NCBI GenBank assembly: GCA_035532215.1
Contig: DATKRK010000080.1
Span: 1-45,344, forward strand
DNA from: JAICIG01 sp035532215
Lineage (GTDB): Bacteria > Planctomycetota > Planctomycetia > Pirellulales > JAICIG01
DNA length: 45,344 nucleotides
Direction of reading: 5' to 3'
The translations under genes were made by a program, and so were the position numbers. Shown here one piece after another: positions 1 through 7,398 of the stretch. Positions within the stretch are counted from its first letter, which is position 1. Each line of letters begins with the position of its first letter. Under the pieces are notes generated by a model, which did no database searches, was not told the origin of the DNA, and worked only from the letters and a program-made list of their open reading frames with translations.

Positions 1-37
1 CGCCGCCGCGCCGAGTCTGGCGCCGGATACTTCTTGA

Positions 38-739
38 GCGATTGCGTTTTGCCCCACCATCAGCCTTTCCGACCTGCGGTCCTCTGGTTCTGCGCGCCCG
101 TTCACCAGGGCATCGGTTAAAATCCGTGAACGGTTACCAAATTTTTACTACGGCATCTCCAATAATCCTGCCAGCACCGTCAAGGGCCCGCGCGTGAACT
201 ACGACTTCTCGACCACGCCGCTCTACGATTACGCCTGGGGGATGAGATACTGGTCCGATTATATGCACTACTACTATCCGACGTTCCGCGCCATGTCCGG
301 CAACAACAGCAACTGCAAGCCGGGAGACATTCAGGACGGGCTGAGCAATACGGCGGCGATCGTGGAAACCACGCGGAGGGTATTCAACGGCAACGGCAAC
401 TCCTGGGGCTATCGCGGCTGGGTGATGTGCGGCGTCACGCTCCACGATCGGCTGAGCAACTCGCCGCTTAACCAGTGCTACCAGTGCTCCAGTCCGATCA
501 ACTGCTGGGGACCTTATGGCGCCTATCCGCCTACTTCTGCTTATGTTCAGGTCGGCCGCAACTGCAACTGGGGCTCGTCGGGCAGCTTGCACCCGGCCGG
601 CGTGCAGGTCTGCATGGCCGACGGTTCGGTCCGCTTCGTTCCCGAATCGACCAATCTCCTCATCTTGGGCTACATGACCAGCATGGCCGACCACGCTGCG
701 ATCGGCAATTTCGGCAGTTCCGGCAGCACGGGTCCTTGA
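38..739 (+). CDS. DUF1559 family protein, C-terminal part (5' end missing or broken)
   Basis: This is the C-terminal half of a DUF1559 protein, a planctomycete family of exported proteins with a type IV pilin-like N-terminal helix. The end matches the intact copy at 5647-6726: NYDFSTT near the front, then DGLSNTAAIVETTRRV, WGYRGWVMCGV, SGSLHPAGVQVCMADGSVRF and a C-terminus around DHAAIGNFGSSG. The frame is open from 38, but a TGA at 35-37 lies in the same frame and no pilin-like helix is visible. A GTG at 194 is the first usable start, yet residues upstream of it (FYYGISNN, about 147-170) still look like family sequence, so 194 is unlikely to be the true start. Either a frameshift lies near the window edge or the gene is decaying. 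The next gene is a small lipoprotein, the same order as in the second pair. Function is unknown. Confidence 0.75.
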   Translation, partial: AIAFCPTISLSDLRSSGSARPFTRASVKIRERLPNFYYGISNNPASTVKGPRVNYDFSTTPLYDYAWGMRYWSDYMHYYYPTFRAMSGNNSNCKPGDIQDGLSNTAAIVETTRRVFNGNGNSWGYRGWVMCGVTLHDRLSNSPLNQCYQCSSPINCWGPYGAYPPTSAYVQVGRNCNWGSSGSLHPAGVQVCMADGSVRFVPESTNLLILGYMTSMADHAAIGNFGSSGSTGP

Positions 740-796
740 GCGGCGGCGTTCGACCTCACTCGATTCTGCCCGGTTAAGAATGAGACGTGCGTTGGT

Positions 797-852
797 CGTG
801 GGGCGGCCTTCCAGGCCGTCAATCGTCGACGGGTGAGGAAGGCCGCCCCACG
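797..852. repeat. Inverted repeat with 14-bp perfect arms
   Basis: Arms at 797-810 (CGTGGGGCGGCCTT) and 839-852 are exact reverse complements separated by 28 bases. The left arm runs into a second small palindrome, GGCCTTCCAGGCC. It lies between the DUF1559 remnant and the lipoprotein gene. There is no T-tract, so a simple intrinsic terminator is doubtful. It resembles the palindromic 'CTTTCCAG' repeat inside the gene at 28921-30345. Confidence 0.7.
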
Positions 853-916
853 GCAGGAATGTCTCGTTTCAGAGCGCGTGAACTATTGATTCTGCTGTAT
901 CGATCGGAGGTATCTC

Positions 917-1384
917 GTGCAATTGACGTCGATGAACTTAGTGAATCCGCGAATCGCGATGGTCGTTTGTCTAGCTCTTTGCGGCTGCAATCGTGCTCCT
1001 GCCATCCCGAAAGTGCAGACGCTGCCCGTCACGGGGACAGTCACCTTGGACAACAAGCCGCTCGCCGGGGCGGTTGTCTTATTCACGATCTCCGATCCGC
1101 CCGCGACCTTCTTTGCCACGACCAAGGAGGACGGCACGTATCAACTGCAAGCGCTCGAAGGCCGCGAGGCGAGTCTCAAAGGCCGTTGCGAAGTGACGAT
1201 CAGCCGGATGGTCAAGCCCGACGGTTCGCCCCTGGACGTGGCCAAAGGCGAGGCGCCCGCGATCGTTGGGGCCGTCGAGCAACTGCCCCAAAGGTACTCG
1301 ATGCCCGGCATGTCGGAATTGACGGCCGACGTGCCCGAGGGGGGCGGAACCTTAACCTTTGACTTCGACCTGAAGAGCAAATGA
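917..1384 (+). CDS. Small lipoprotein with carboxypeptidase-regulatory/transthyretin-like fold
   Basis: This is a 155-residue exported protein. A short hydrophobic segment ends in LALCGCNRAP, an acceptable lipoprotein signal with Cys27 as the likely lipidated residue. The remainder, starting LPVTGTVTLDNKPLAGAVV and passing through DGTYQLQA, is the beta-sandwich pattern of carboxypeptidase regulatory-like domains common in planctomycete lipoproteins. The GTG start at 917 is chosen because GGAGG lies at 906-910. The gene at 6836-7294 is a paralogue sharing the CNRAP signal, the VTGxVTLDxKPLAGA core and the C-terminal pattern LxADVPxGGGT; both follow a DUF1559 gene. The two products may work with their DUF1559 partners at the cell surface, but that is inference from order only. 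Confidence 0.8.
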   Translation: MQLTSMNLVNPRIAMVVCLALCGCNRAPAIPKVQTLPVTGTVTLDNKPLAGAVVLFTISDPPATFFATTKEDGTYQLQALEGREASLKGRCEVTISRMVKPDGSPLDVAKGEAPAIVGAVEQLPQRYSMPGMSELTADVPEGGGTLTFDFDLKSK

Positions 1385-1449
1385 TCGCGACCGTCGCATG
1401 CTCGGCGCCGTGCAGCTTGTGGCAAGCAGCGCTGTGCGGTCGTGCGCAA

Positions 1450-4400
1450 TCATTTCGCTGGAAAAAGTTGCACGGCGGAATTCGAGCCTTCGATTAACAT
1501 CAAGACCTGGTTTGCGGCCAAGTCGGCGAATTCCTGCCGCAAGCCCGAGGGCCAGCGAATGTCGAGCGTCTCGACGCGCTCCGCCGCGCCGAGTCCGAAC
1601 ACCAGTTGCCGCTCGTTGCTGGCCATGTAGCCGTCGCCCGCGGTGAGCCACGCGGTGCGGCGGCGTCCGCCCGCCGACAGCGTCACTTGGGCGCCGATGG
1701 CGTCGCGCGAGGACTTCACGCCACGAAGCTGTACGGCGAGATAATGTCCCGCTCCGCTCGACTCGTTCGCCAACAAGGCGGCTGGCGCGTCGAGGTGCGA
1801 GACAACGAAGTCTTCTCGGCCGTCGCGGTTGAAATCGAGCCGCGCCAGGCCCCGGCCCAGATACTCGCCTTGGAAGAAATGGCCCAGTTCGGCGGCGGGC
1901 AACTCCTGGAACTTGCCTCCGCCCAGTCCGCGAAAATATTGCGGGGGCATTTGGTAGGGAACTTGTCGATGGGTGAAATCGCCGACGTGGCCGTTGGTCA
2001 AGACGAGGTCGGCGTTGCCGTCGAGTTCGCCGTCGATGAATTGCGCGCCGAAGCCCAGCATGCGGAAGCTGGGCGCCCGCAGGCCGCTCGGCGGCGTCGC
2101 ATCGGTGAACATCCCCCCGTCATCCTGCAAGTAAAGAGTGTTCGACTCTTCATAGAAATTCGTCACGAACAAGTCCAGCCGTCCGTCTCCATTCGCGTCC
2201 GCGGCGGCGACGCCCATGCACGCCTGCGACTTGCCGTCGGCGTCGAAGGCCAGTCCCGAAAGCGCGCCGCGTTCGACGAACTGCAGCGCCGCCCCTGGCT
2301 TTGGCGTTTCGTTGAGGAACAAAAAGTTCGCGTCCTGGTCGTTGGCCACGAACAGGCTGAGTCGGCCCGAGCCGTCGAAATCGCCCGCCACGACGCCCAG
2401 GCCGTTGCCGCCGGCGACGTTGAAACCCGCTGCTTGGGTTTGCTCTTCGACGCGGCCATCGCCCAGATTCAAGTAAAAGCGATTGGGCTGCGGTTCGAAA
2501 ACGGTCGGCGGACAGACGCTCGGCTTTCCGCCCTCCAGACAAGTCCTTTCGAAGACGCCGGGACCTTGAACGTAGTTGACGTCGTAGAAGTCGGGCAGGC
2601 CGTCGCCGTTGAGGTCGGCCAACAGGCAACTGGTCGTCCAGGCCTCGCCGTCGATGCCGGCCGCCCGAGTGACGTCGCGAAACGTGCCGTCGCCTTGATT
2701 CAAGTACAGCCGATTGACGCCGATGTTGGCCACGTACAAATCGGCGAAGCCGTCGTCGTTGAAGTCGCCCGCGGCGACCCCTTGGCTGAAGCGGTCTTCC
2801 GCCAAACGGCTGCGCGCGGTGGCGTCTTCGAACGTGCCGTCGCCCCGATTGCGGTAAAGTCGATCGAGGTGCTCGGTTTGACCCGAGACGGGAGGCCAGC
2901 GGCAACCTTGCGTCAGATAAATGTCGGGCCAGCCGTCGGCGTCGTAATCGAGCACGGCCGCGCCGCCGCCTGTAAACTGATACATCCGTCCGCGGTCCTG
3001 CTCCGCGGTTTGTCCGTTGAAGTAGCGGAAATCGAGACCGGCGCGGGCGGCTACGTTTGCGAAACGGGTTCGGCCGGGGGCCAACTCGGGCGACGACGAC
3101 TTCGAGCCGGGCGGCGCCGCGTCCCAACCCGGCAATTCGAAATCCGAGAGATCGATCTGCTTGGCAGGGTTTTCGGAATTCAACACCAATTCCAGCGGCC
3201 GTTCGCGCAACGCAGCTTGCAAACGTCGTGCGGCATCACGGCTTTCGCGGGCGCGAGGGTCGACGCTCAGAAGGACGCGATGCCAAGCCAGCGCTTCCCA
3301 CGCACAGCCCACCGACTCGGTCAATTCGGCGGCCGTGCGCAGCAAGGCCGGATTCGTGCGGTCTTGAGCGATCGACTTCACCACGCCGCGAAGCTGTTCG
3401 AGACGGGCCGCCCGCTCACTCAGACGTTCGGCGGTTTGCCTGTCGCCCAAAGACTCGAGCGTTTGCGCCAACTGGTAGGTAGCCGGCTGGTGAACCGGAT
3501 CTCGCTTGAGGGTTTCCCAAAAGCAGCGTGCCGCGCCGCGCGTTTCGCCGCGCTGCCTGGCCCACAGCCCGCGCGTCATCCAGACATCGGGATGCTGCTC
3601 GGCCTGGAATGCCTCTTCGCGGAGCCAGTGTTCCAATTCGGGGTCGGCGCTGGCGAGCAGCAATTGGCCCAGCTCGGCTTGGGCTTCGATCTGGTTCGGC
3701 GCCTTCGTCAAAACCTGCCGCAACCATCGCTTGGCGTCTTTCGTGCGACCGCTCAGCAGCGCCAAGCGGGCTTTGCCCAACAGCGGCACGGGATCGTCGG
3801 GCGCGGCCGCGAGGAACTGCTCCAATTCTTGGCTGAGCCCGACGGCGAGGCCATGGTCGCCCAGCAGCAACAAATCCTCCAACGAGAACTGGCCCGCGCG
3901 CAGCACCTCGAGCAAGTGCGGCAGCGACTCCCAGCGGCGTCCCTCAAGGCCGAGCAATTGCCCGAGACGCCGGTGCGCGACGAGCGATTGCGGATCGATA
4001 TCCAGGGCCTGGCGGTACTGGGCTTCCGCCGCCGACGCGCGGTGCATTTCGAACAAGATGTCCCCCGCGGCGGCATAACCGGTCGCGGCCTCTTGATCTC
4101 CAGTGTCGGTCGGAAGCTGCGCGTAGTAGCCAAGAGCCTCGTACATCCGGCCCTGCTTCGCGGCGGCCTCGCCCGCCACCGACAATGCGGAAGTCGACGG
4201 ACCATGCTGGCTCATCAGACGCTGGCAGAAGTCCTCGGCGTCGGCATATTTCTTTTCGGCCAAGGCGCGGCGGGCCTGTTCCAGCAGAACGTCGGCGGGA
4301 ACATTCGCCGCCCAGAATCGATAACCGCTGTAAGCCGCCGCCAGCAGCGCCGCTACGGCGATCGCCGCGAACCGTCGGAGTCGCTTTTGCCCCGTCGCAC

Positions 4401-4479
4401 TCGCCGAGCCCTCTGCAGGTCGGGAGGCGGGCGCGGCTTTTGCGTTTCGACGTGCGACAACCGGTCGATGGCGTTTCAC
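1450..4479 (-). CDS. Membrane-anchored TPR / FG-GAP repeat / ASPIC-UnbV protein
   Basis: This is a protein of about 1009 residues. A basic N-terminus is followed by one membrane helix (about residues 37-56, AAIAVAALLAAAYSG), then TPR-type helical repeats to about residue 470. Next come FG-GAP/VCBS beta-propeller repeats with Asp-rich calcium loops (DYDADGWPDIYL, DFNDDGFADLYVAN, DANGDGRLDLFVTN) and a C-terminal ASPIC/UnbV domain (RDAIGAQVTLSAGG, then RWPSGLRQEF). The propeller probably faces the periplasm. ASPIC/UnbV proteins are abundant in planctomycetes and their substrates are unknown. I chose the GTG at 4479 because GGAAGAG precedes it; a TTG at 4542 would add 21 residues but has no ribosome binding site. 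It is divergent from the small membrane-protein gene at 4717. The antisense strand is also open for almost the whole length, which is a composition effect. Confidence 0.88.
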   Translation of the reverse strand: MKRHRPVVARRNAKAAPASRPAEGSASATGQKRLRRFAAIAVAALLAAAYSGYRFWAANVPADVLLEQARRALAEKKYADAEDFCQRLMSQHGPSTSALSVAGEAAAKQGRMYEALGYYAQLPTDTGDQEAATGYAAAGDILFEMHRASAAEAQYRQALDIDPQSLVAHRRLGQLLGLEGRRWESLPHLLEVLRAGQFSLEDLLLLGDHGLAVGLSQELEQFLAAAPDDPVPLLGKARLALLSGRTKDAKRWLRQVLTKAPNQIEAQAELGQLLLASADPELEHWLREEAFQAEQHPDVWMTRGLWARQRGETRGAARCFWETLKRDPVHQPATYQLAQTLESLGDRQTAERLSERAARLEQLRGVVKSIAQDRTNPALLRTAAELTESVGCAWEALAWHRVLLSVDPRARESRDAARRLQAALRERPLELVLNSENPAKQIDLSDFELPGWDAAPPGSKSSSPELAPGRTRFANVAARAGLDFRYFNGQTAEQDRGRMYQFTGGGAAVLDYDADGWPDIYLTQGCRWPPVSGQTEHLDRLYRNRGDGTFEDATARSRLAEDRFSQGVAAGDFNDDGFADLYVANIGVNRLYLNQGDGTFRDVTRAAGIDGEAWTTSCLLADLNGDGLPDFYDVNYVQGPGVFERTCLEGGKPSVCPPTVFEPQPNRFYLNLGDGRVEEQTQAAGFNVAGGNGLGVVAGDFDGSGRLSLFVANDQDANFLFLNETPKPGAALQFVERGALSGLAFDADGKSQACMGVAAADANGDGRLDLFVTNFYEESNTLYLQDDGGMFTDATPPSGLRAPSFRMLGFGAQFIDGELDGNADLVLTNGHVGDFTHRQVPYQMPPQYFRGLGGGKFQELPAAELGHFFQGEYLGRGLARLDFNRDGREDFVVSHLDAPAALLANESSGAGHYLAVQLRGVKSSRDAIGAQVTLSAGGRRRTAWLTAGDGYMASNERQLVFGLGAAERVETLDIRWPSGLRQEFADLAANQVLMLIEGSNSAVQLFPAK

Positions 4480-4604
4480 AGGCTCTTCCGTTGGTCGTCC
4501 ACGGGAAGCAAGGGCGTTTGGCGTCGGTCTGAAGAATAACAAGTAGGTGGAGGCAGGGGGGCCAAGCAGTTTTTCGCTCGGCGGAGTCGCGGCGACGAGC
4601 CGTC

Positions 4605-4621
4605 GAATCTCGTTGAGATTC
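4605..4621. repeat. Short perfect inverted repeat in divergent spacer
   Basis: GAATCTC and GAGATTC flank GTT, giving a 7-bp perfect stem. It lies between the divergent starts at 4479 and 4717, just upstream of the proposed -35 box at 4625. It could be an operator or a hairpin; nothing else supports either role. Confidence 0.4.
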
Positions 4622-4624
4622 TTC

Positions 4625-4716
4625 TTCGCCTAGCGCTGGACTTGGCGATATGATGACGGCCCAGCGCACGGCGGGGCTCGCTCTGTTGGTTCTATTATAT
4701 TAGCGAGGTAGCAACC
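4625..4716 (+). promoter_or_regulatory. Promoter and leader shared with the paralogue at 41954
   Basis: A TTCGCC box at 4625-4630 and TATGAT at 4649-4654 are separated by 18 bases. The paralogous gene at 41954 has TTCTAC and TATGAT with the same 18-base spacing at 41865-41894. From TATGAT to the start codon the two leaders share TATGATGACGGCCCAGCGC, then a GGGGCTYGCTCTG block and TTAGCGAGGTAGC, in which GAGG is the ribosome binding site. Conservation outside coding sequence suggests a kept promoter or leader element, though recent duplication could also explain it. Confidence 0.55.
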
Positions 4717-5230
4717 GTGTCCAACTCAACGAGCGTTTCTGAGAACGAAGTTTCCGGAACCGGAGATTCCCCAAACGCGGTCTCTCCGACCGCCATCGCG
4801 ACAAAGAAATCGATGCCCGTATGGTTTATCGCGGGCATTTTCGGCGTCCTCATCGGCGGCGTCGGCGGCTTTCTGTTGGCGAAGTACGGCTACGGACATC
4901 AAGTGAAGATCATTCGCATGCCGGCTGACGCCGGGGAAAGCTACGGCAAGCCGCTGGTTACGGACGCTGCGTCGGAGCAGAAAGGAACGGGAGGCGATTG
5001 AGGCCCTGTTCGCGCCGGAGCAGAAAGAGACGCTCGACCTCATCTCGCTGTCCGCCCGCCAGGGCGGCGAGGTCGGCTCGCCGGGGGGGAATTCGCCGAT
5101 GGATGGCGCGCCTGGCGGTTCGCCCGAAGACAACCCGTTCGTTCAAGACCAGGCGATCCGACAGCGGCTCGACGATTTACTTGGCCGGCTGAAACTTTTT
5201 GATGACGAAAGTGCAGCCAAGGCGCCTTGA
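4717..5230 (+). pseudogene. Frameshifted, internally deleted paralogue of the membrane protein at 41954
   Basis: The first frame (GTG 4717 to stop 5001) encodes a polar N-terminus, a membrane helix (MPVWFIAGIFGVLIGGVGG, about residues 33-51) and a short basic tail, closely matching the first 65 residues of the 41954 product. It ends at TGA 4999. In the next frame, from about 4988 to the stop at 5228-5230, the translation is EAIEALFAPEQKETLD, then SPEDNPFVQDQAIRQRLDDL, aligning with EAFEALLTPEQKDALD and SPDDNPFAQ...KRLHDLL of the paralogue. One extra base in AAAGGAACGG (4981-4990) would account for the shift. About 100 residues between the helix and this tail, including the Gly/Pro/Met-rich linker, are missing. 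The first frame may still give a 94-residue membrane peptide. Confidence 0.8.
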
Positions 5231-5295
5231 ACCTCCTGCAACCAGTAGACATCCTTCGGCGATGAAGCGGATGAAACATCTAGCTGAAATCCTAG

Positions 5296-5342
5296 AAATA
5301 TCCACAATGCTAATTTTTTCGGTTAAGGTTCCATGGATATTT
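5296..5342. repeat. 9-bp inverted repeat in AT-rich spacer
   Basis: AAATATCCA (5296-5304) and TGGATATTT (5334-5342) are exact reverse complements 29 bases apart in an unusually AT-rich stretch downstream of the pseudogene at 4717-5230. It could be a weak terminator stem or a binding site. The rest of the 416-base spacer before 5647 holds the hairpin at 5535 and no gene I can support. Confidence 0.35.
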
Positions 5343-5534
5343 TATTGCCCAGGGGAGTGCTTAAGGCTAGAATGAGCGGCCGACGGAAGAGAGAGCGGCT
5401 CGCATTTGCCAAACCGCGAGCGCAAGCAGGCGAATGATTGCAAAACCCACCTCAGCCAGCGGCTGCTGTGAGGAGCTTGTTGGTGTTCGTGGCTGTATCC
5501 AGGTTCGACTTAGGCGGAAATAGATCTGCGTTCG

Positions 5535-5556
5535 AGGCGCGTTGGCGCCTTTTTAT
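5535..5556 (+). terminator. Intrinsic terminator-like hairpin in the leader of the DUF1559 gene
   Basis: AGGCGC (5535-5540), loop GTTG and GCGCCT (5545-5550) form a perfect 6-bp GC-rich stem followed immediately by TTTTATTT. The T-tract is on the plus-strand side only. It ends about 90 bases before the DUF1559 start at 5647. It could terminate readthrough from upstream, or act as an attenuator if the promoter lies before it. Confidence 0.6.
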
Positions 5557-5646
5557 TTCCGGCCGCAGTAGCGGCATTGTCTTCTCTTCGGACGAGCTCG
5601 TCCGAAAACGCCTTGGTTCGCCTAACTCTAAGTAGGAGGTTATCTC

Positions 5647-6726
5647 ATGGAATCTTCCGTTCGTTCGCGCGCGCTGCGCGGTTTTACTCTGGTCGAGTTG
5701 CTCGTGGTCATCGCCATCATCGGCATTTTGATTGCTCTCTTGTTGCCCGCCGTGCAGGCGGCGCGCGAAGCGGCGCGGCGCTCGCAGTGCGCAAATCATC
5801 TGAAGCAGTTGGGTCTTGCGATGTCGAACTATCACGACACGCACCGCGTGTACGCCCCCGCCGGATTGAACTACGGCTGGGGCGGCAACGTCGGCCCAAA
5901 GTTCCCACAGGTGCTCAACCTTAACGGCTTCGTGCTGCTGTTGCCGTTCCTGGAACAGCAAGCCACGTATCAACGCTACAACTTCAACGCCGCGGCTAGT
6001 TCGATGGTCTACGCCAATAGCAACGGCGCCACGGTGTGGATCGATCCGACCGTCGTGGGCAACGACATTCTGATGGCCGAACAATTGCCCATCTTTTACT
6101 GCCCCAGCGACGACGGCTCCCGCGCGCCCTGGAATAACACCTCGGGCTGGGTCTCGGGCGTCTACAACATTTCGAAGCTAAGCGCGCAATACGGCGCAGA
6201 GACCAACTACGAGTTCAGCACCAACGCTCATTACGAACTTGGGGCTCCCAACAACTGCGCCTGGATGAACGCGAACTCCACTTTAACCAAGGCTCGCTGC
6301 CTGAGCGGACAGAACTACCACATCCGCCAGGCCGACGTCACCGACGGCACCAGCAACACGGCGGCCTTTATCGAGACGCCGTTGCGGATGTACAACGGCG
6401 GCGCCAACCGCTGGGGTTATCGCGGCTGGGTGATGACGGGCGTCTGCCTATACGATATTTACTCCGGCTACCCGTGGGGGGTCAACCAATGGACGACTCC
6501 CGCAAGCTGGGCGTGGGCGGGCCCCCCGGTGAAAAACTACATGCCCGGCCGCATCGCCAGTTGGGGCATGGCGGGCAGCTTGCACCCCGCCGGACTGCAA
6601 CTCGTCAACGCCGACGGCTCGGTACACTTCGTCAACGAAAACTCTGATAACCTGATTATGGCGCGAATGTGCTATATCGCGGACCGCGGCGCCATCGGCA
6701 GTGCAAGCAATAATCTATCGGAATAA
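5647..6726 (+). CDS. DUF1559 family protein with pilin-like N-terminus
   Basis: This is a 359-residue, full-length DUF1559 protein. The N-terminus has a type IV prepilin cleavage/methylation motif (GFTLVELLVVIAIIGILIAL) preceded by a short basic leader, so it is probably processed by a prepilin peptidase and anchored by the helix. AREAARRSQCANHLKQ follows, then the family body with FYCPSDDGSRAPW, DGTSNTAAFIETP and SGSLHPAGLQLVNADGSVHF near the end. The start at 5647 is supported by AGGAGG at 5634-5639. It is followed 110 bases later by a lipoprotein gene that probably belongs to the same transcript. Planctomycete genomes carry many copies; a role in pseudopilus-like surface structures is suspected but not established. 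Confidence 0.93.
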   Translation: MESSVRSRALRGFTLVELLVVIAIIGILIALLLPAVQAAREAARRSQCANHLKQLGLAMSNYHDTHRVYAPAGLNYGWGGNVGPKFPQVLNLNGFVLLLPFLEQQATYQRYNFNAAASSMVYANSNGATVWIDPTVVGNDILMAEQLPIFYCPSDDGSRAPWNNTSGWVSGVYNISKLSAQYGAETNYEFSTNAHYELGAPNNCAWMNANSTLTKARCLSGQNYHIRQADVTDGTSNTAAFIETPLRMYNGGANRWGYRGWVMTGVCLYDIYSGYPWGVNQWTTPASWAWAGPPVKNYMPGRIASWGMAGSLHPAGLQLVNADGSVHFVNENSDNLIMARMCYIADRGAIGSASNNLSE

Positions 6727-6835
6727 TCAGAATGCGCGCTTTCGTTATTTGCTATCGCGTTCATCGCGCGGCGGTCGTCAGCCGCGAAACGCCGCGGATG
6801 GAAGAAACTGAACCATTTGCAAATGCAGAGGTGTT

Positions 6836-7294
6836 ATGAAAACGCGTTTTTATCTACTGAGCCTCTCTGGGGTGCTGTTGCTTGCGGCGATGGGCTGCAA
6901 CCGGGCGCCCGCTCGTCCGGAAGCGGCAGAGCTCCCCGTCACCGGGCTGGTGACGCTCGACGGCAAACCGCTGGCCGGCGCCGAAGTGACGTTCAATTGC
7001 ACGACCAGCAACGCCATTTTTTCGGGCGCCACCGACGAGAACGGCAAATACCAGCTATGGTCGAACTTCGGCTCCAATGCCAAGCTCGAAGGCCATTGCA
7101 CCGTGAAGATCAGCAAGATGGAGTTGCCGCCGGGCGTCGAGCTGCCGCCGCCCGATATGCCGCCCGTCTCGCCGATGATGCTCGGCGCCAAGGAATCGCT
7201 GCCCCCCAGGTATTCCGATGGCGTGAATAACACCTTGAGCGCCGACGTGCCCGCCGGCGGCGGAACGTTTGATTTCGAACTCACGAGCAAGTGA
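6836..7294 (+). CDS. Small lipoprotein with carboxypeptidase-regulatory-like domain
   Basis: This 152-residue paralogue of the product at 917-1384 begins with a lipoprotein-type signal, LLSLSGVLLLAAMGCNRAP, with Cys21 as the probable lipidated residue. The mature part has the LPVTGLVTLDGKPLAGAEV beta-sandwich start, DENGKYQLW, and the C-terminus SADVPAGGGTFDFEL. AGGTG at 6829-6833 precedes the ATG. It follows the DUF1559 gene and is closed by a clear terminator at 7344-7383. No catalytic residues are visible; a binding or structural role is most likely. Confidence 0.82.
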   Translation: MKTRFYLLSLSGVLLLAAMGCNRAPARPEAAELPVTGLVTLDGKPLAGAEVTFNCTTSNAIFSGATDENGKYQLWSNFGSNAKLEGHCTVKISKMELPPGVELPPPDMPPVSPMMLGAKESLPPRYSDGVNNTLSADVPAGGGTFDFELTSK

Positions 7295-7343
7295 ACTCGA
7301 ATGCCAGGCGCCGTTAGCTCGCGGCAAAAAAGATAGTTCCCCG

Positions 7344-7383
7344 AAAGCCTGTGCGGCCCTTGGCTGCTCAGGCTTTTTTATTT
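7344..7383 (+). terminator. Intrinsic terminator after the DUF1559-lipoprotein pair
   Basis: AAAGCCTG (7344-7351) pairs with CAGGCTTT (7369-7376), and the T-tract TTTTTTATTT runs through 7383. The loop of 17 bases can fold further (GGCCCTTGGCT). It sits 50 bases after the lipoprotein stop and just before the convergent gene ending at 7399. Confidence 0.8.
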
Positions 7384-7398
7384 CGACGGCGCCCGCGC

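Noticed and set aside
1606..4539. Nearly 1000-codon open frame antisense to the ASPIC/UnbV gene
   Set aside because: The translation has no family features and mirrors the codon pattern of the real gene; long antisense frames are common in GC-rich DNA. Similar frames at 13255-15630, 30456-32372 and 36043-38082 were rejected for the same reason.
4640..4670. Sigma-54 -24/-12 promoter at the shared leader
   Set aside because: TTGGCG is present but no TTGC-type -12 element follows at the required spacing; the sigma-70-like boxes fit better.
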